From: Porphyra umbilicalis
Lineage: Eukaryota; Rhodophyta; Bangiophyceae; Bangiales; Bangiaceae
Assembly (NCBI GenBank): GCA_002049455.2
Contig: KV918777.1
Coordinates: 62,001-126,000 of the forward strand
DNA: 64,000 nt
Direction of reading: 5' to 3'
Of the stretch, positions 11,217 through 21,947 are shown piece after piece. Below the pieces are notes generated by a model. It searched no databases. It was given only the letters and a program-made list of their open reading frames with translations, and had not been told where the DNA came from. Each line of letters starts with the position of its first letter. Position 1 is the stretch's first letter. A program made the position numbers and the translations under genes.

Positions 11217-11714
11217 TGTACCGGTTCTAAGCACCACCACGTGGGTTCGTCGTCTGGCCGAAGTGACCTCTTGATCAGCTCGGTCCGTCGAAGGAACTGC
11301 CCCGGAAATCGACCCACAGCCCAGCCTTCCCCCAACGGGAGGAGAGGATCACGGCAAAGCCCAGGGGGGAGTCGTAGTCCGAAGCACAGTTGGTTTTATC
11401 AAACGGCGACGGGGACGGCGTCCCCTCTGTCAAAAAACCCCTCCCCAACCCGAACGCCCGTGGCCAAAGTAGCCACCCCAAATGCGCCAAACAGATAAAT
11501 CCCACCAAAGCGAAAAGTTAAAACAAATAGTAGGGGGGTTGGGAAAGCCACTGGGGAAAAGCCCCGCCCCCGACCGAATCCGATCTCCCCGAGATCTGGA
11601 CAGATCATTCCCTTGCTGGCCCGGATCGGGATATTTTGGGACGGCCCCCGGGGGTGTGCTGTACACAGCTGAGGGGCCAGGCCCCTGCCAACTGTATGAC
11701 ACTTGACCGCCACA
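11217..11714 (-). repeat. Element A 5' LTR
   Basis: This is the partner of 372-869 with the same 498-bp length and TGT...ACA ends. It is followed on the right by AAATG (11715-11719), the second copy of the target duplication, and then by the LTR of element B'. Confidence 0.9.
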
Positions 11715-11717
11715 AAA

Positions 11718-12112
11718 TGTGGTATCAGTAACATTGGCTCAATTACCAGTGATGGAAACGGACCGTTGCCAAGCAATAAAGCGAGTTCTGTCGCCGTCGC
11801 GGCGAGAAAGAAATACCTTTTGTTGAAGGGCATCCGATGGGGAGCCGGGTGGTGCCCACGACGGCGACCCCGGACCAATGGTGATTTAATATAAACGAGG
11901 GCACTGGTCGATCTACCGTCCGATCACAAGCCATCGTCATGAGTGCCGGCAAAATGATAAGAAAGGCACGCAAACAAACAATCAAAAATGAACAATGCGG
12001 AAGTAACCCCCCAATGAGCGTGCCACAGGCCAATTCGCACAGTACGTGGGCTTTGGCCAGTCAAGGGGGCTACCGGTGGCAAATTTCCAATTGCGGGCGA
12101 AGATATGCTACA
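11718..12112 (-). repeat. Element B' 5' LTR
   Basis: Reading minus, this starts TGTAGCATATC and ends ATACCACA. It matches the element B LTR at 33248-33633 along its length, including the blocks TAGCCCCCTTGACTGGCC, GTTACTTCCGCATTG and the TATATTAAA/GTATTAAA TATA-like motif. The rest of its element continues at 1-371, beyond the nested element A. Confidence 0.8.
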
Positions 12113-13050
12113 CTGAAGGTCAGATGTCGATCAGGTGGATTACAATAACTATCATCAACTCGCACGCACGGACAAGCTAAGTTCAAACCCCGGCATTTGC
12201 GCAGCACCTCGATGCCCCGTACGCGACTTGATACGCACGCCTCGAGAACGGTCTCCTAGTGCAGCGTGCAGAATTCTCGTAACCACCTCGTTGGGAAAAA
12301 GGGAGAGGTCGTACGCACTTGTTGAGCATATGCATACTCTGGCATTCGGGCATTCACACCATGGTCCTCTACACCATATTGCTGCTTGCCCAATTCTGTC
12401 CTCGTGGACAGAGACTGGGACTGACTGCGAATAAGGGCCTACAATGGCTTAGAAGCGCTGTCAGACGCGACTTCCGCCAATAAAACGTGTGCGTTCGTGA
12501 CGAGGGCCTTGCACAGACGAGAAGTCGCTGTCTTCCTACCCTGCAAGCGGATCATCTCCGCTCCGAGTCCAGATCGTGCCGTGATCCGGAGAATTCTCAC
12601 TGTTTGCCCTAGAGATATGCAAAATTGCTGAGATGCCGATGTGCAATTCAAATGTGTACGAGCACATCGGTGCTGTGAGAAGGACAGAGTCGGTTCCAGG
12701 TGGTCACCTGATTGGTGGAACACAGTCAGTCCCAGTCCCAGTCCCAGTCCCCCAGGACAAAAATGGGCAACCAGCAATAGAAGGCGCTTCTGAAGACGTT
12801 TCTGATGCATCCAACAAGTCGGTGCAAATTGCCCGGATATAAACGTATACATGTTTTCACGAGTTTTTGACAAGAAAAACGCTCCACAGAGGTCGCTACG
12901 AGCGATCGTGCAAGAATCGTGCGAGTAATTGAAGTGAAAAACGAGCTCGTGGTGGATCCAGCAACGAGGTGCACTGCGCAGTCGAACTGCGCCCGCCGCC
13001 CCATTCCCCTCTTCTGGCGCCGTGCCCCCGCCGCCCCCAGGCCACCCCTG
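12113..13050. other. No supported gene
   Basis: Only short ORFs without recognisable domains are present. A small hexamer repeat (AGTCCC, about four copies) lies near 12727-12755. I see no RNA gene or element end here. Confidence 0.5.
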
Positions 13051-13054
13051 CGCC

Positions 13055-13395
13055 ACCCCCACCGCCCAAACCAACCCCGCCCTCCTCCATCACCCCTCCC
13101 CCCACCGCCCCCCCCCCATCCCCCCATACCAGATTGCCCGCTCCCGCCGCACCGCATGGCGTGCCTCTTACAGCCGCAGATAGCGATGCGCAGGGCGGGT
13201 GGCGTAAAGACAGGGGGGGCGGGGGGGGGGGTAGGTGGGGGGAGGGGGGGTACGTCGGGGGGAAGGGGGGGTAGGTGGGGGGGAGAGGGGGTACGTGGGG
13301 GGGGAGGGGGGATAGGGGGGGGGGGGAAGCCGCCGCAGGATCAGCGGCCGCGAGGGCGGTGGCGGGGGGGGGGGGGGGGGCGGGGACAGACGACG
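13055..13395. repeat. C-rich then G-rich microsatellite tract with G-quadruplex potential
   Basis: A C-rich stretch (about 13055-13155) is followed by runs of 5 to 12 G separated by TA(G/C)GT or A (about 13206-13385), repeating GGGGTAGGTGGGG and GGGGTACGTGGGG-like units. One strand is therefore almost pure purine with many G-run quartets. ORFs through it are compositional. Confidence 0.75.
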
Positions 13396-13655
13396 GCGGC
13401 GCAGGATGGTGGGGAGGACTTAGGGCAATGAGTGGGCAAAGAAAGCGTTTGCGAGGAGCTGATGGTCGTCTGGCAAGGCACAGTGCCCGCGCTTTAACGC
13501 CTCGCGCAGCCCTCTCTGGCCCTGTCAGAGTATCGGGGCAGCCTTGGGCAGCCTTGTACGGCCTGGGGGTGCCAGCCAATCAGCTTCCAATTTGCGTTGC
13601 AAGATTGCCAGCGATCCGCACAAGGCCTGGCGTTCAGATCAACCTCGGACGCTGA

Positions 13656-14199
13656 GAGCATCTCCACCAATGGAGCCAACCGTCCAACCCGACGGCCACG
13701 TAGGCGCAGCGTGTGGCGCTGTCACTGGCTCTCCAAAGGCAGAGCCAAAACTAAGCAGATCACGTCTCAAACGTGGGCTCGCCTCGACGTCTCTGGCGGT
13801 GGGCCTCTTTTCTGGCACGCCAGTATTCCCACAGACGCACTACAGAGAATCTCCATGACTGCAAGATCATCTCGCAACTGTCTGCAAGACACGGGACACG
13901 CTTTCTATTGGCTTTCGTGGTCCGAGCAGGGAACCAAGGAGTGGCCAAACAACTCGGGGCGTCTCCAAACAGGCCTCTTTGGAGTGGCGCTGCCGTTCAA
14001 GCTCCAAAAGAAGGTCGATCCCACGAGGCCACCACGAGAAGCATTAAGGGATTAGAAAATGTAAGGAGTGCTATTTTTGGGCCGTCACACCACCGTCACA
14101 CACTAGTTTTGGACCTCGCTTTCTCCACCAATGCCCCCGTTGGCAAAACGGTGCCACGTTTGGCTGTTTGGACGGTTAGAGCCATTGGTGAAGACGCTC
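13656..14199. mobile_element. MITE copy 1 (PIF/Tourist-like)
   Basis: It begins GAGCATCTCCACCAATGG and ends CCATTGGTGAAGACGCTC, inverted repeats of about 18 bp, and is bounded by TGA on both sides (13653-13655 and 14200-14202). It has no coding capacity. Inside are blocks shared with copy 2, such as CTGTCACTGGCTCTCCAAA and TGGGCCTCTTTT. A 3-bp duplication and GAGCATCTCC-type termini are typical of PIF/Harbinger MITEs; a decayed transposase of that family lies 2.5 kb away. Confidence 0.75.
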
Positions 14200-14202
14200 T
14201 GA

Positions 14203-14765
14203 GAGCGTCTCCACCAATGCAGCCAAAAGCCAAAGCCAAACGTCACGAGTGCCCAACGTGTGGCCCTGTCACTGGCTCTCCAAACGTCGATCCAAAACAA
14301 AACAGGTCACGTCTCAATCTTGGGTTCCCCTGGATGCTCACTATGGGTGGGCCTCTTTTGTGGCCGACAGACCATCCATGAATGCCCGGCAAAGAATCTC
14401 GGTGGATGGCCGATCGCCATATCTCTGTTTGCATGCCACGGGTCACGCTTTCCATTGGCGTAGGTTGGCTCAAAATGGAACCAGGGGTTTGCCAAACGGT
14501 TGGAGGCGCATCCAAACAGGTCTGTTTGGAGTGGCGCGCCTCCAAACGGGCCCGTTTGGAGCGGCCCTGCCGTTGAAGATCCAAAACTAGAGCAATCGCG
14601 TGTCATGGACACGAGGTCGATTAGGCGACTAGAATATGTGAGGATGGTCTATTTTTGGACCGTCACACCCTAGTTTTGGATCGCATTCCAGCCACCAATG
14701 CCCGTTTGGATAAACAGTGCCACGTTTAGGCGTTTGGGTGTTTGGATCCATTGGTGGAGACGCTC
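14203..14765. mobile_element. MITE copy 2, directly abutting copy 1
   Basis: It begins GAGCGTCTCCACCAATG and ends CATTGGTGGAGACGCTC, with TGA before (14200-14202, shared with copy 1) and after (14766-14768). It is in the same orientation as copy 1 and clearly diverged from it, with small indels, so it is not a recent tandem duplication by simple slippage. Confidence 0.75.
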
Positions 14766-14768
14766 TGA

Positions 14769-16600
14769 GGCCGGTCTGTCGCTGTCCTCGCCATCCCGTC
14801 CTGACAGTGATCTCGCCTGAGTGCACCGCCCCTCCTGAATTTGCGAAGTTGCATCATTACAGTGATACACAATCCTGGGACTTGGCCGTGTGAGCTTAAT
14901 TCTCGTTATCTTAACCCATTGGACATGCCATCCGAACCGAATAATTAAGTCGCGAGATCCCCAACCGGCCGTTTCAAGTCGTAGGCTCCGGATTCGTTGG
15001 GGCACCACACTGTGTCGCCCCCAAATCGCCTGAAAGAAACCAAAGAAGCGCGATAGAAGAACCGCCGACGATGCGACACAGTGACCGATGCTTCGGGCGG
15101 TCACTACGACGCATATTTGGGAGGTCCCCCGACACTGCGGGTCGGTATTTTATCGCCGGGATAGTTCTAAATTTGCCGGCTCGTAAATCTATAACGAGTA
15201 GACGTGAAAGAATGTTACGAGATAGCCATGCAAAGCTCTCGTGAGATGGCCTCAGCATGATTCGGAGGATCATGTGCACAACAGTTCGCTGGATCAGCGA
15301 GAATCCTACATTTCAGATTGCCTGATTCTCGAGTGACCTCTGTGATTCGGCAGTACATGACTACAGTTTCTGGACTCGTTCAACAAATCATCTTCGGGAC
15401 TGATTCTCGGATCCTTCTAGAAGCAGTGTCATCCTGACCCACAGATCATCTCGGGGACTGTCATTCGAAAAAAATGTGGGGACTTGTTCAACCGATAGTC
15501 CGACTGTCTCTTCCGCAAACAAAATGTCTCCCTATTCCGTCAACAGCGTGGACAAAAACCTTTTGACACTCCCTCCGTTCAGACCAATGCCCATTGTGAA
15601 CTCTGACACATCACTCTTGCTCTTGTGTATTCTGGTGCCAGCGCTTCTGACATGTATTGAACCAAGGGATTGCGAGTTCGGGACGTGCTCTGTAGGGACG
15701 ATAAGAGATGAGGTTGCCACTGAGCTGAGAACGAACTCACTGCGCGTGCAGGAGACTCAATAATTGATAAATCGGGACTGGGTGCGTCCGGGACTTGACG
15801 GTATTCCCGATGTGCGAGCCGACGCACGTTCACCCAGTTCCCCTCCCCTGTGCGCCGGGAAACAGCGTGTCGGTCGCACGACTACCAAGTCACATTGAGG
15901 CTCCCTCTGCACACGGTTCGTGGCCCAGGAGCGACGCCCTATAAGCAGCACAGCAAGGTCTAATAGCACACCGAACAAAGTCTTCCCCGCGTCCGAATGT
16001 GCATACGTGTCAGAAACGTGTCTCCCGAATGCTACACGTGGCTCAATTCAGGCTCTTGGGGTTGGGGACGGCTCCACAGCCACGTCGGCCACCCCAAACC
16101 GAAGATAGAAAACGCGAATCTAGCTGATCGGAATCACAGTAGTGCACACAGATTCAGCAGGCAGAAAATGGGGGGTGAGGCCCTTGTCCCACATTCTCTG
16201 CACGATTTGGGGAGTCGGAGCGCTCCTCCCTATCTTCTTCAGCTCTCTCATTGGCTGGCGCTGCTTTGGCCGCCGTTCGAAATGCTTCTGTCGTGGCATC
16301 CGGCTTTTTACAAAACTGCAGTGACAAACCATGCACTTTGAGTCGCGGGAGAGCGTTCGAGCGCTCACCGTTTGCAACGGCATCGCGACTGCTACGGACC
16401 GTCGCATCGAGCACGCGACCACAGGCGACCGTGCCTCCACCCCGGGATGCCACCGTTTCGGGGGTCCAGCGGGGGGCTCTGAAACGGTCTGCCGGGGGGG
16501 CGGGCGAAAGGAAATCTGCTCTGTCCGTGCGGTGTGTTCACTGTGGGGTGCTGGGGAGATCCGAGTGCAGGTGGCACCGTCAGCGCGGCGCCGTCGTCGT
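14769..16600. other. No supported gene; contains an orphan TIR-like terminus
   Basis: No ORF with recognisable features. 15029-15070 on minus matches the left TIR of the 3278-6034 element in 31 of 42 ungapped positions (starting CGTCGGCGGT). It is enclosed by perfect 11-bp inverted repeats CACTGTGTCGC (15008-15018) and GCGACACAGTG (15073-15083). No partner terminus was found. Confidence 0.5.
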
Positions 16601-16647
16601 CGACGGCCGTCCGCCGCCACCGTCGTGGCGACCGTTTTCTTCGCGCG

Positions 16648-17835
16648 ATGGACGACCCTTTTGATTTGTCCGCAGACGCGATGCTGGAGGATACGGAGGA
16701 CCTACAAATTGCTTTGGCGGTTGCGGCACACCTACACGCGTTGCATCATTGGCGGAAGCGTGCCCGTGGGTCTCGGGTGCACCGGCGGCCGCTTTATGCT
16801 GGATCTGTGCCGAGCCGCCGGCCGAATAAGAGGCGTAACTTCCGCTCAGGTTTGCGTGCTATTCTGAGAGAGTATTTTGGTCCTAATGGGGAGCCGCCCT
16901 TCTATAACGAGGGTGACTTTGAGCGTCAGTTCCGCGTGCCGCGCAGCGTGTTTCTTCCAATATACAATGCCGTGAAGGACCGACCTTTTTTTGCGCAGCG
17001 CATCAATGCGACTGGCCGGCTTCAGGCTCACCCCTTGCAAAAGGTGGTTGCGGCTTTTCCAGTCATAGCGTGTGCGGAGGCGCCGGACAGGACTGATGAA
17101 TATGTGCGACTGTCCGCTTCAACTATTGCTATGTCGGTGCGAGAGTTGATGCGCTTTATTGTGAATGAGTTTGAACCCTCATATTGGCGTCCCCCCGCCC
17201 CTGAAGAACTGCAGCGCATTCTGACGCGCAATGCTGAGCGCGGGATGCCCGGTTGCATGGGCTCCCTTGACTGCAGCCACTGGGAGTGACGCAACTGCCC
17301 TAAGGCGTTCGCTGGCATGTACCAGAATCGCCACGGGAAGTGTTCCGTCGTGATGGAGATCGTTCGTGACGAGGACATCTGGATTGGGAATTATTGTTGG
17401 GCGTCCTGGATCTCACAACAACCTCAACGTTATGCATATTTCCCCTTCTATTTATCCGTTACGAAAGGACAATGGCCGCCCCGTACATTTTCTCACACTG
17501 CTAACGGCACGACCCGCACGCTTCTGTATTATCTTGTGGATGGTATTTATCCTCGGTTCGCGTTTTTCGTCTCTCCGTTTCCTGACCCCACGTCAGAAGG
17601 AGAGGTTACATTTAACCGACTTCAAGATGCCCTGCGGAAAGAAGTCGAACGACTGTATGTCGTGCTTCCGGCACGTTTTCATGTGGCTTTGCACCCTGCA
17701 AAGTATGCCACCGTTGAGCAGATGGTCACTGTCACTCAGGCGGTGGCCATCCTGCACAACATGCTCACCGAAAAGCGACGCGAAATGGAGGAGCGGCCGT
17801 CGCCGGCGGTCACGGATCCACCGGCGGTGGTCTGA
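16648..17835 (+). pseudogene. PIF/Harbinger-type DDE transposase, broken
   Basis: The frame from MDDPFDLSADAM carries the PIF signature: an N-terminal region with FYNEGDFERQFRVPRSVF, then GCMGSLDCSHW with the first catalytic Asp, RNCPKAFAGMYQ, YYLVDGIYPRF with the second Asp, and RKEVERLYVVL with the catalytic Glu. After GSLDCSHWE a TGA (17287-17289) stands where the family has Trp before the K/R-NCP motif. The frame then leaves by about 17395, so that the PGSHNNLNVM motif is in frame 2, and returns by about 17500. So one nonsense codon and two frameshifts make it inactive. The product would cut and paste the element with 3-bp target duplications. The C-terminus runs into a 180-bp tandem repeat. 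Confidence 0.85.
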
Positions 17836-18490
17836 TTATGGGCAGGGGGGTTGGGGGAGTTGCGGCGGCGGGCGCCGCCGGCGGTCCGGCGGCAGGCCGC
17901 GGCGCCGGGGCGGCGGTACTCGGGGGTGTGCACGATGCTGCCGCTGGCGAAGCCGGCGACGGCACTGAAGGAGCGGCCGCAGCCGGCGGTGATGGATGTG
18001 CAGGCGGCGATTTGGTTGCTGGTGGGGAACCTGCGGGAGATGCGGTGGCGGCCACTGCCCCCGGCGGTCAGGCGGCCGGGGGCGGCGGGGCAGCGGGCGA
18101 TGTGGGTGCGGACGGCGGCGCCGCCGGCAACGCCGGCGGCGGCAATGGAGGAGCTGCCGCAGCCGGCGGTGATGGATCCGCCGGCGGCGATTTGGTTGCG
18201 GGTGGGGTTGCTGGGAGAGTTGCTGCGGCGGCCGCCGCCGCCGGCGGTCAGGCGGCCGGCGGCGGCGGCGGGGCGGCGGACGATGTGAATGCGCACGGCG
18301 GTGCCGCCGGCAACGCCGGTGGCGGCAATGGAGGAGTGGCGGCACCCGGCGGTGTTGGATCCGCCGGCGGCGATTTGGTTGCGGGCGGGGGTGCTTGGGG
18401 AGTTGCGGAGGCGGCCGCTGCCGCCGGCGGCGGTCAGGCGGCCGGCGGTGGTGCTGAGGGAATGCAGGACGACGGAGACGGCCTTGTGAG
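17809..18490 (+). repeat. 180-bp minisatellite at the transposase C-terminus
   Basis: Copies begin at 17809, 17989, 18169 and 18352 (periods 180, 180, 183), the last partial. All periods are multiples of three, so frames are kept. In frame 3 from 17838 to 18530 they encode Ala/Gly-rich units containing GGDGSAGGDLVAGG and GNAGGGNGG. The first unit overlaps the last transposase codons, suggesting that the tail of this protein expanded. Confidence 0.75.
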
Positions 18491-19094
18491 GGGCGGTGAT
18501 CCCCTCCCCGTCATTGCGCCCGCCATTTAACATGTAGCCTGGCTACCTGTAGGCACTTTTGGGCAAGCATTAGGCGCTTGGGCAGAAACGCGGAGCGGGG
18601 AGGAGCACCTGAATCTGAGGCATGATCTGGCGGAGGACGGATGCGCGGACAGAGCAACGCTTTTGGAGCCGTACCTTTAACTAGAGACGAACAAGGCTTT
18701 TTTTTTCTTGCCTCGCGGTTTTTTTTTTTTCTGACATCGGTGTGTCTTCGTGAGCGTATTTCTTGGAGCCTACCTTGGCTGCCTTTTGAGAGGTAGACCT
18801 GCCCAAAGGCCACCGCCCCCACGCACGCACAGTTGTTACTGACGCGCCGACGGCGGTGGGGTGCGAAATGCACAGCACGGCGGCTCAGCATTGGCGCAAA
18901 GTGGGCGTGACGGCGAGCAGCGCTGCGGCTTTCGCGCAGATATCTGCCGCTGTTGGCTTGGTCAGCCACCCGGGACCGACGCCAGAGGGATACTCTCTGT
19001 CGGACGCAAAGACGAAGTCAGTAGGAAAAAGAACCCCTGCCCAACGGGGAAAAGAAAACCTTTCAAGTCGCTGTCCAACACGCACTCTAACACA

Positions 19095-20533
19095 CTACTG
19101 GTACTCCGCGTTGCTATCGTCATCACTGGAGGCGTGCCCCTCAGCGTCTTTCCGGTCCTCCGCACAATCCGCGCCATCGTCGCGCACAGGAAAAACAGGC
19201 ACCGCATAAATGCCATCGTTCTCATCGTCGAGTGTCATGGACCCAGCGGCAAGAGCCGCCGCTGCCTTGGCCTCCTTTGTCGACAGTGACCACCGGCCAC
19301 GGCTTGCTGCACCAGAGCCGGCGACCGAGGCCGCCGGTGAGGACACAGTAGGAGTCGTCGTCTTGACCGCAGACGCCGGTGGCGCACCCCCAGGTGCACC
19401 AGAGACGGCGCCCGAGGCCGCCGGTGAGGACACAGTCGCAGTCGTCGTCTTGATCGCAGACGCCGGCGGCGCACCCCCAGGGGCGCCATCAGCGCGGACT
19501 GCGCTTCGGTGCTCGCCTCGAACATACGCGACTTCGGGATGCCCGCCTCCTTTTCACGCTTGGCGGCCTTCGCACCACACGGGCGCATCTAGTAGCCGCC
19601 AGCACCCGCATCCTCCCCGTCCTCGTCAGAGTCGCTTGTCGAGCGGCCTCCGGGAGAGCCGCCGGCTGATCCGGCACCGGCGGCGCCGCTGTCGGCTGCG
19701 GCGGCCCCGGCAACCCCGCTGAACTAGTCGACGTGACGTAGCACCTGCCAGCACGGGACCCACGGGCAATGCACTTGCTTGGCCTTGCGCTTGGTCGCCT
19801 TGCCCTTGGCCTTGTCCGCCGTGCGGTCCTTGCGTATCGCCTCGACAATTGGCGCCACAGAAGCGCGCCATCGCAGCGCTGATCATGTCCTCGTCACTTG
19901 GGTTGCCCGTCAGCTTCATGCGCTTGACCGCCATGTAGTGGGAGCCAAATTCGCTCACGCCCTTGTGGATCTTTTCCCACTGCTTCTGCACCCCCCCCAC
20001 TCCGCGCTCAGTGCGCCGGCGGACGCCAGGGCCCACGCCAACATCCCCTTTCATGCCGCCACGACCGAGGCCCAAGACGTCGGCCCACTCTGGTCCGCCC
20101 CCTTGACGGGGTCCAGGGACGTGCTTAAGTACGCGTTACACAGCGCCACACGCTCTTCATCCGTCCACCCCAGCCCAGTCCCCATCGGTGGGGGTGCGTA
20201 CGTCGGCGCAGCAACGGCACAGCCGACGGCGTCAACGTCCACTACTTGCGCACCTGCTGAGGCGTGCCCGTCGCTGCCGCCGGCTTGTCCTGGCCCGCGG
20301 GCTTGTCCTGGCCCGCCGGCTTGACCTGGCTTGCCGGCTGGTCCTGGTCCGCCGGCTGGTCCTGTTCCGCCGGCTGGTCCTGGCTCGCCGGCTGGTCGTG
20401 GACTGCCGACTTGTCGTGGCCCGCCGGCTTGTCGTGGCCCGCCGCCGGCGTGTCCGCCGACGCCTCCCCCGAAGCCCCTAGACTCGATGTCGGGACGGGC
20501 GGGGGATGCACGGTGGCTGCCGGCGGCCGGCAT
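19095..20533 (-). pseudogene. Myb/SANT-like DNA-binding protein of the PIF/Harbinger type, frame-shifted
   Basis: On minus, successive blocks in changing frames fit the plant NAM-associated/PIF ORF layout. LGWTDEERVALCNAYLSTS with DPVKGADQSGPTSW (20150-20055) is the SANT-like start. RRRTERG and QKQWEKIHKGVSEFGSHYMA with SGxxxxDxxxxAxxxF-like spacing (20010-19860) follow, then CPWVPCWQVLRHVD (about 19770-19730), RPCGAKAAKREKEAG (19585-19540) and a low-complexity acidic end at 19095. The frame changes at least near 20060, 19850, 19700 and 19450. PIF elements encode a transposase plus such a Myb-like partner needed for transposition; here the two ORFs converge, about 1.3 kb apart. An 87-bp duplication (19327, 19414) lies in the C-terminal part. 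Confidence 0.6.
20278..20455 (-). repeat. 18-bp tandem repeat encoding PAGQDK-like hexapeptides
   Basis: About ten copies of an 18-bp unit read, on minus, as PAGHDK, PASQDQ, PAEQDQ, PADQDQ and PAGQDK variants. This frame (20997-20242) differs from that of the SANT block. If the frames were joined the repeats would form a linker just upstream of the SANT-like domain. Confidence 0.7.
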
Positions 20534-20929
20534 TCGGCGGGTGAGGGCTGCGCGTCGCCGGCTTGCAGTTGATCTGCAGCCGGCGGTGCCGACTCCCCGC
20601 CGGCTTCAGACGGCCCGTTGCCTGGCGGCGGCGCCTGCGAGCCACCACCTTCGCAGCGGGTGGCCCCGGAAGGTGTGGGGTTGCCGCCAGCTTGTGGCAA
20701 CACAAGACAAGCCGGCGGCGGCAACGCCGCCCGTCCCTCGCCCCCACGCGATTGGCCGCCGCCTTGAGGCGGCACACGGTCTGGCGGCGGCGCGCACCTA
20801 CACCCGGCGAGCGGCAGATAGCCGCAAGCCGGCGGTGCTCTCACGTCTTGCGGCAGTAGTCGACCTTTGTCTCGCGGCCCGCCGCTGTTCACGCCTCCAG
20901 GCGGCGGTCCCCCGCCTGTCGGATGCCGT

Positions 20930-21600
20930 CTGTCGCCGCCGCCGGCTTGACGAGGGATCCGCCGAGCCGGCGGCACCCAGTCGCTGCGCGGCGGCAACGA
21001 CGCCCGTCCTTGCCCGCTGCCCCAAGGGCCGTCCCCTTGTGCTGACCGACCTCCAGGCGGCGGCCCCGAGTTTCCGCCGGCTTGGCGTGGGTGGGGATCA
21101 GCCGGCGGCGCCCAGTCGTTACGCGGCGGCGATGGCGCCCGTCCTTGCCGCCCGCCCCAGTTGCCGCCGGCTTGATGTGGGTGCGGATCAGCCGGCGGCG
21201 CCCAGTAGTTACGCTGCGGCGACGGCGCGGGTCCTTGCCCCCCGCCCCATTTGCCGCCAGCTTGTCGTGGATGGCGACCAGCCGGCGGCGCCCAGTTGTT
21301 GCCAGATGACGACTGCGCCCCCCCTTGTCCCCCGTCTCAGTTGCCGCCGGCTTGGTGCGGGTGCGGATATGCCAGCCGCCCCAATTTGTTTCGCTGCGGC
21401 GACGGCGTTTGTCTTTGCCCTTCACCGCAGTTGCCGCCGGCTTGATCTTGGAGCGAATCAGCCGGCGGCGCGCAGTTAATTCGCGGCGGCGACGGCGCCC
21501 GTCCATGAGCCCCGCCCCAGTTTCCGCCGGCTTGTTGGGGGTGCCGAACTGCCGGCGGCATTCAGGTGTTGCGCGGCAAGGATGGCGCCCGTCCGCCGCA
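20930..21600 (-). repeat. 90-bp hairpin-bearing minisatellite
   Basis: The motif GCCGCCGGCTTG recurs at about 21071, 21162, 21251, 21342, 21431 and 21521, a period of 90 bp, with degenerate or longer-spaced units back to about 20570. Each unit has 10-bp arms GCCGCCGGCT and AGCCGGCGGC about 16 bases apart, so every unit can form a hairpin. Ninety is a multiple of three; one minus frame (21506-20889) gives 30-residue basic repeats such as GRRRLIRTHIKPAATGAGGKD. Confidence 0.8.
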
Positions 21601-21947
21601 CGACGGTAAAGATGCGGAGCACAGCAGGCACGCCCCGAAGTGGCACCAACAGGTGCACCGCGCGAGCACGGCGAGACGCTCTTGGTGCCGCCGACGCTGG
21701 TCCCTCCTCCGCTCCGTGTCGCGCACCGGGTCGGGCTTGCGGGTCATGGTGGGAGACGGGGGAGAGAGGCGGCTCTTGAACAGATTGGCCGCGGGTCAGG
21801 GAGGGGGGGAGGGCTGAGGGAACGAGGCACCGTTGCGCACACTGCACACCGCCGGCACCCACGCAGCACCGGCGGCGCACGAGGGCAAAGAGCCACAGGC
21901 GGGTGGCCGGAGGCAATGGGAACCAAGCGGGGGGGAGGGCGGGGAAC

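Larger units (their letters stand above)
372..11714 (-). mobile_element. Element A: complete nested Ty3-type LTR retrotransposon
   Basis: Two closely matching 498-bp LTRs (372-869 and 11217-11714) begin TGT and end ACA and enclose gag, protease, reverse transcriptase, RNase H, integrase and a chromodomain-like tail, all on the minus strand. A further ORF lies on the opposite strand before the 3' LTR. The 5-bp sequence AAATG flanks both ends (367-371 and 11715-11719), a normal integration footprint. The target was exactly the LTR/primer-site junction of another Ty3 element. The gene order and chromodomain indicate a chromovirus-like Ty3 element. It is non-functional: a 2.76-kb element splits integrase, and gag and pol carry stops and frameshifts. 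Confidence 0.9.

Noticed and set aside
12439-13074. 211-codon minus ORF
   Set aside because: Runs into the C/G-rich tract, no motif, and composition changes abruptly along it.
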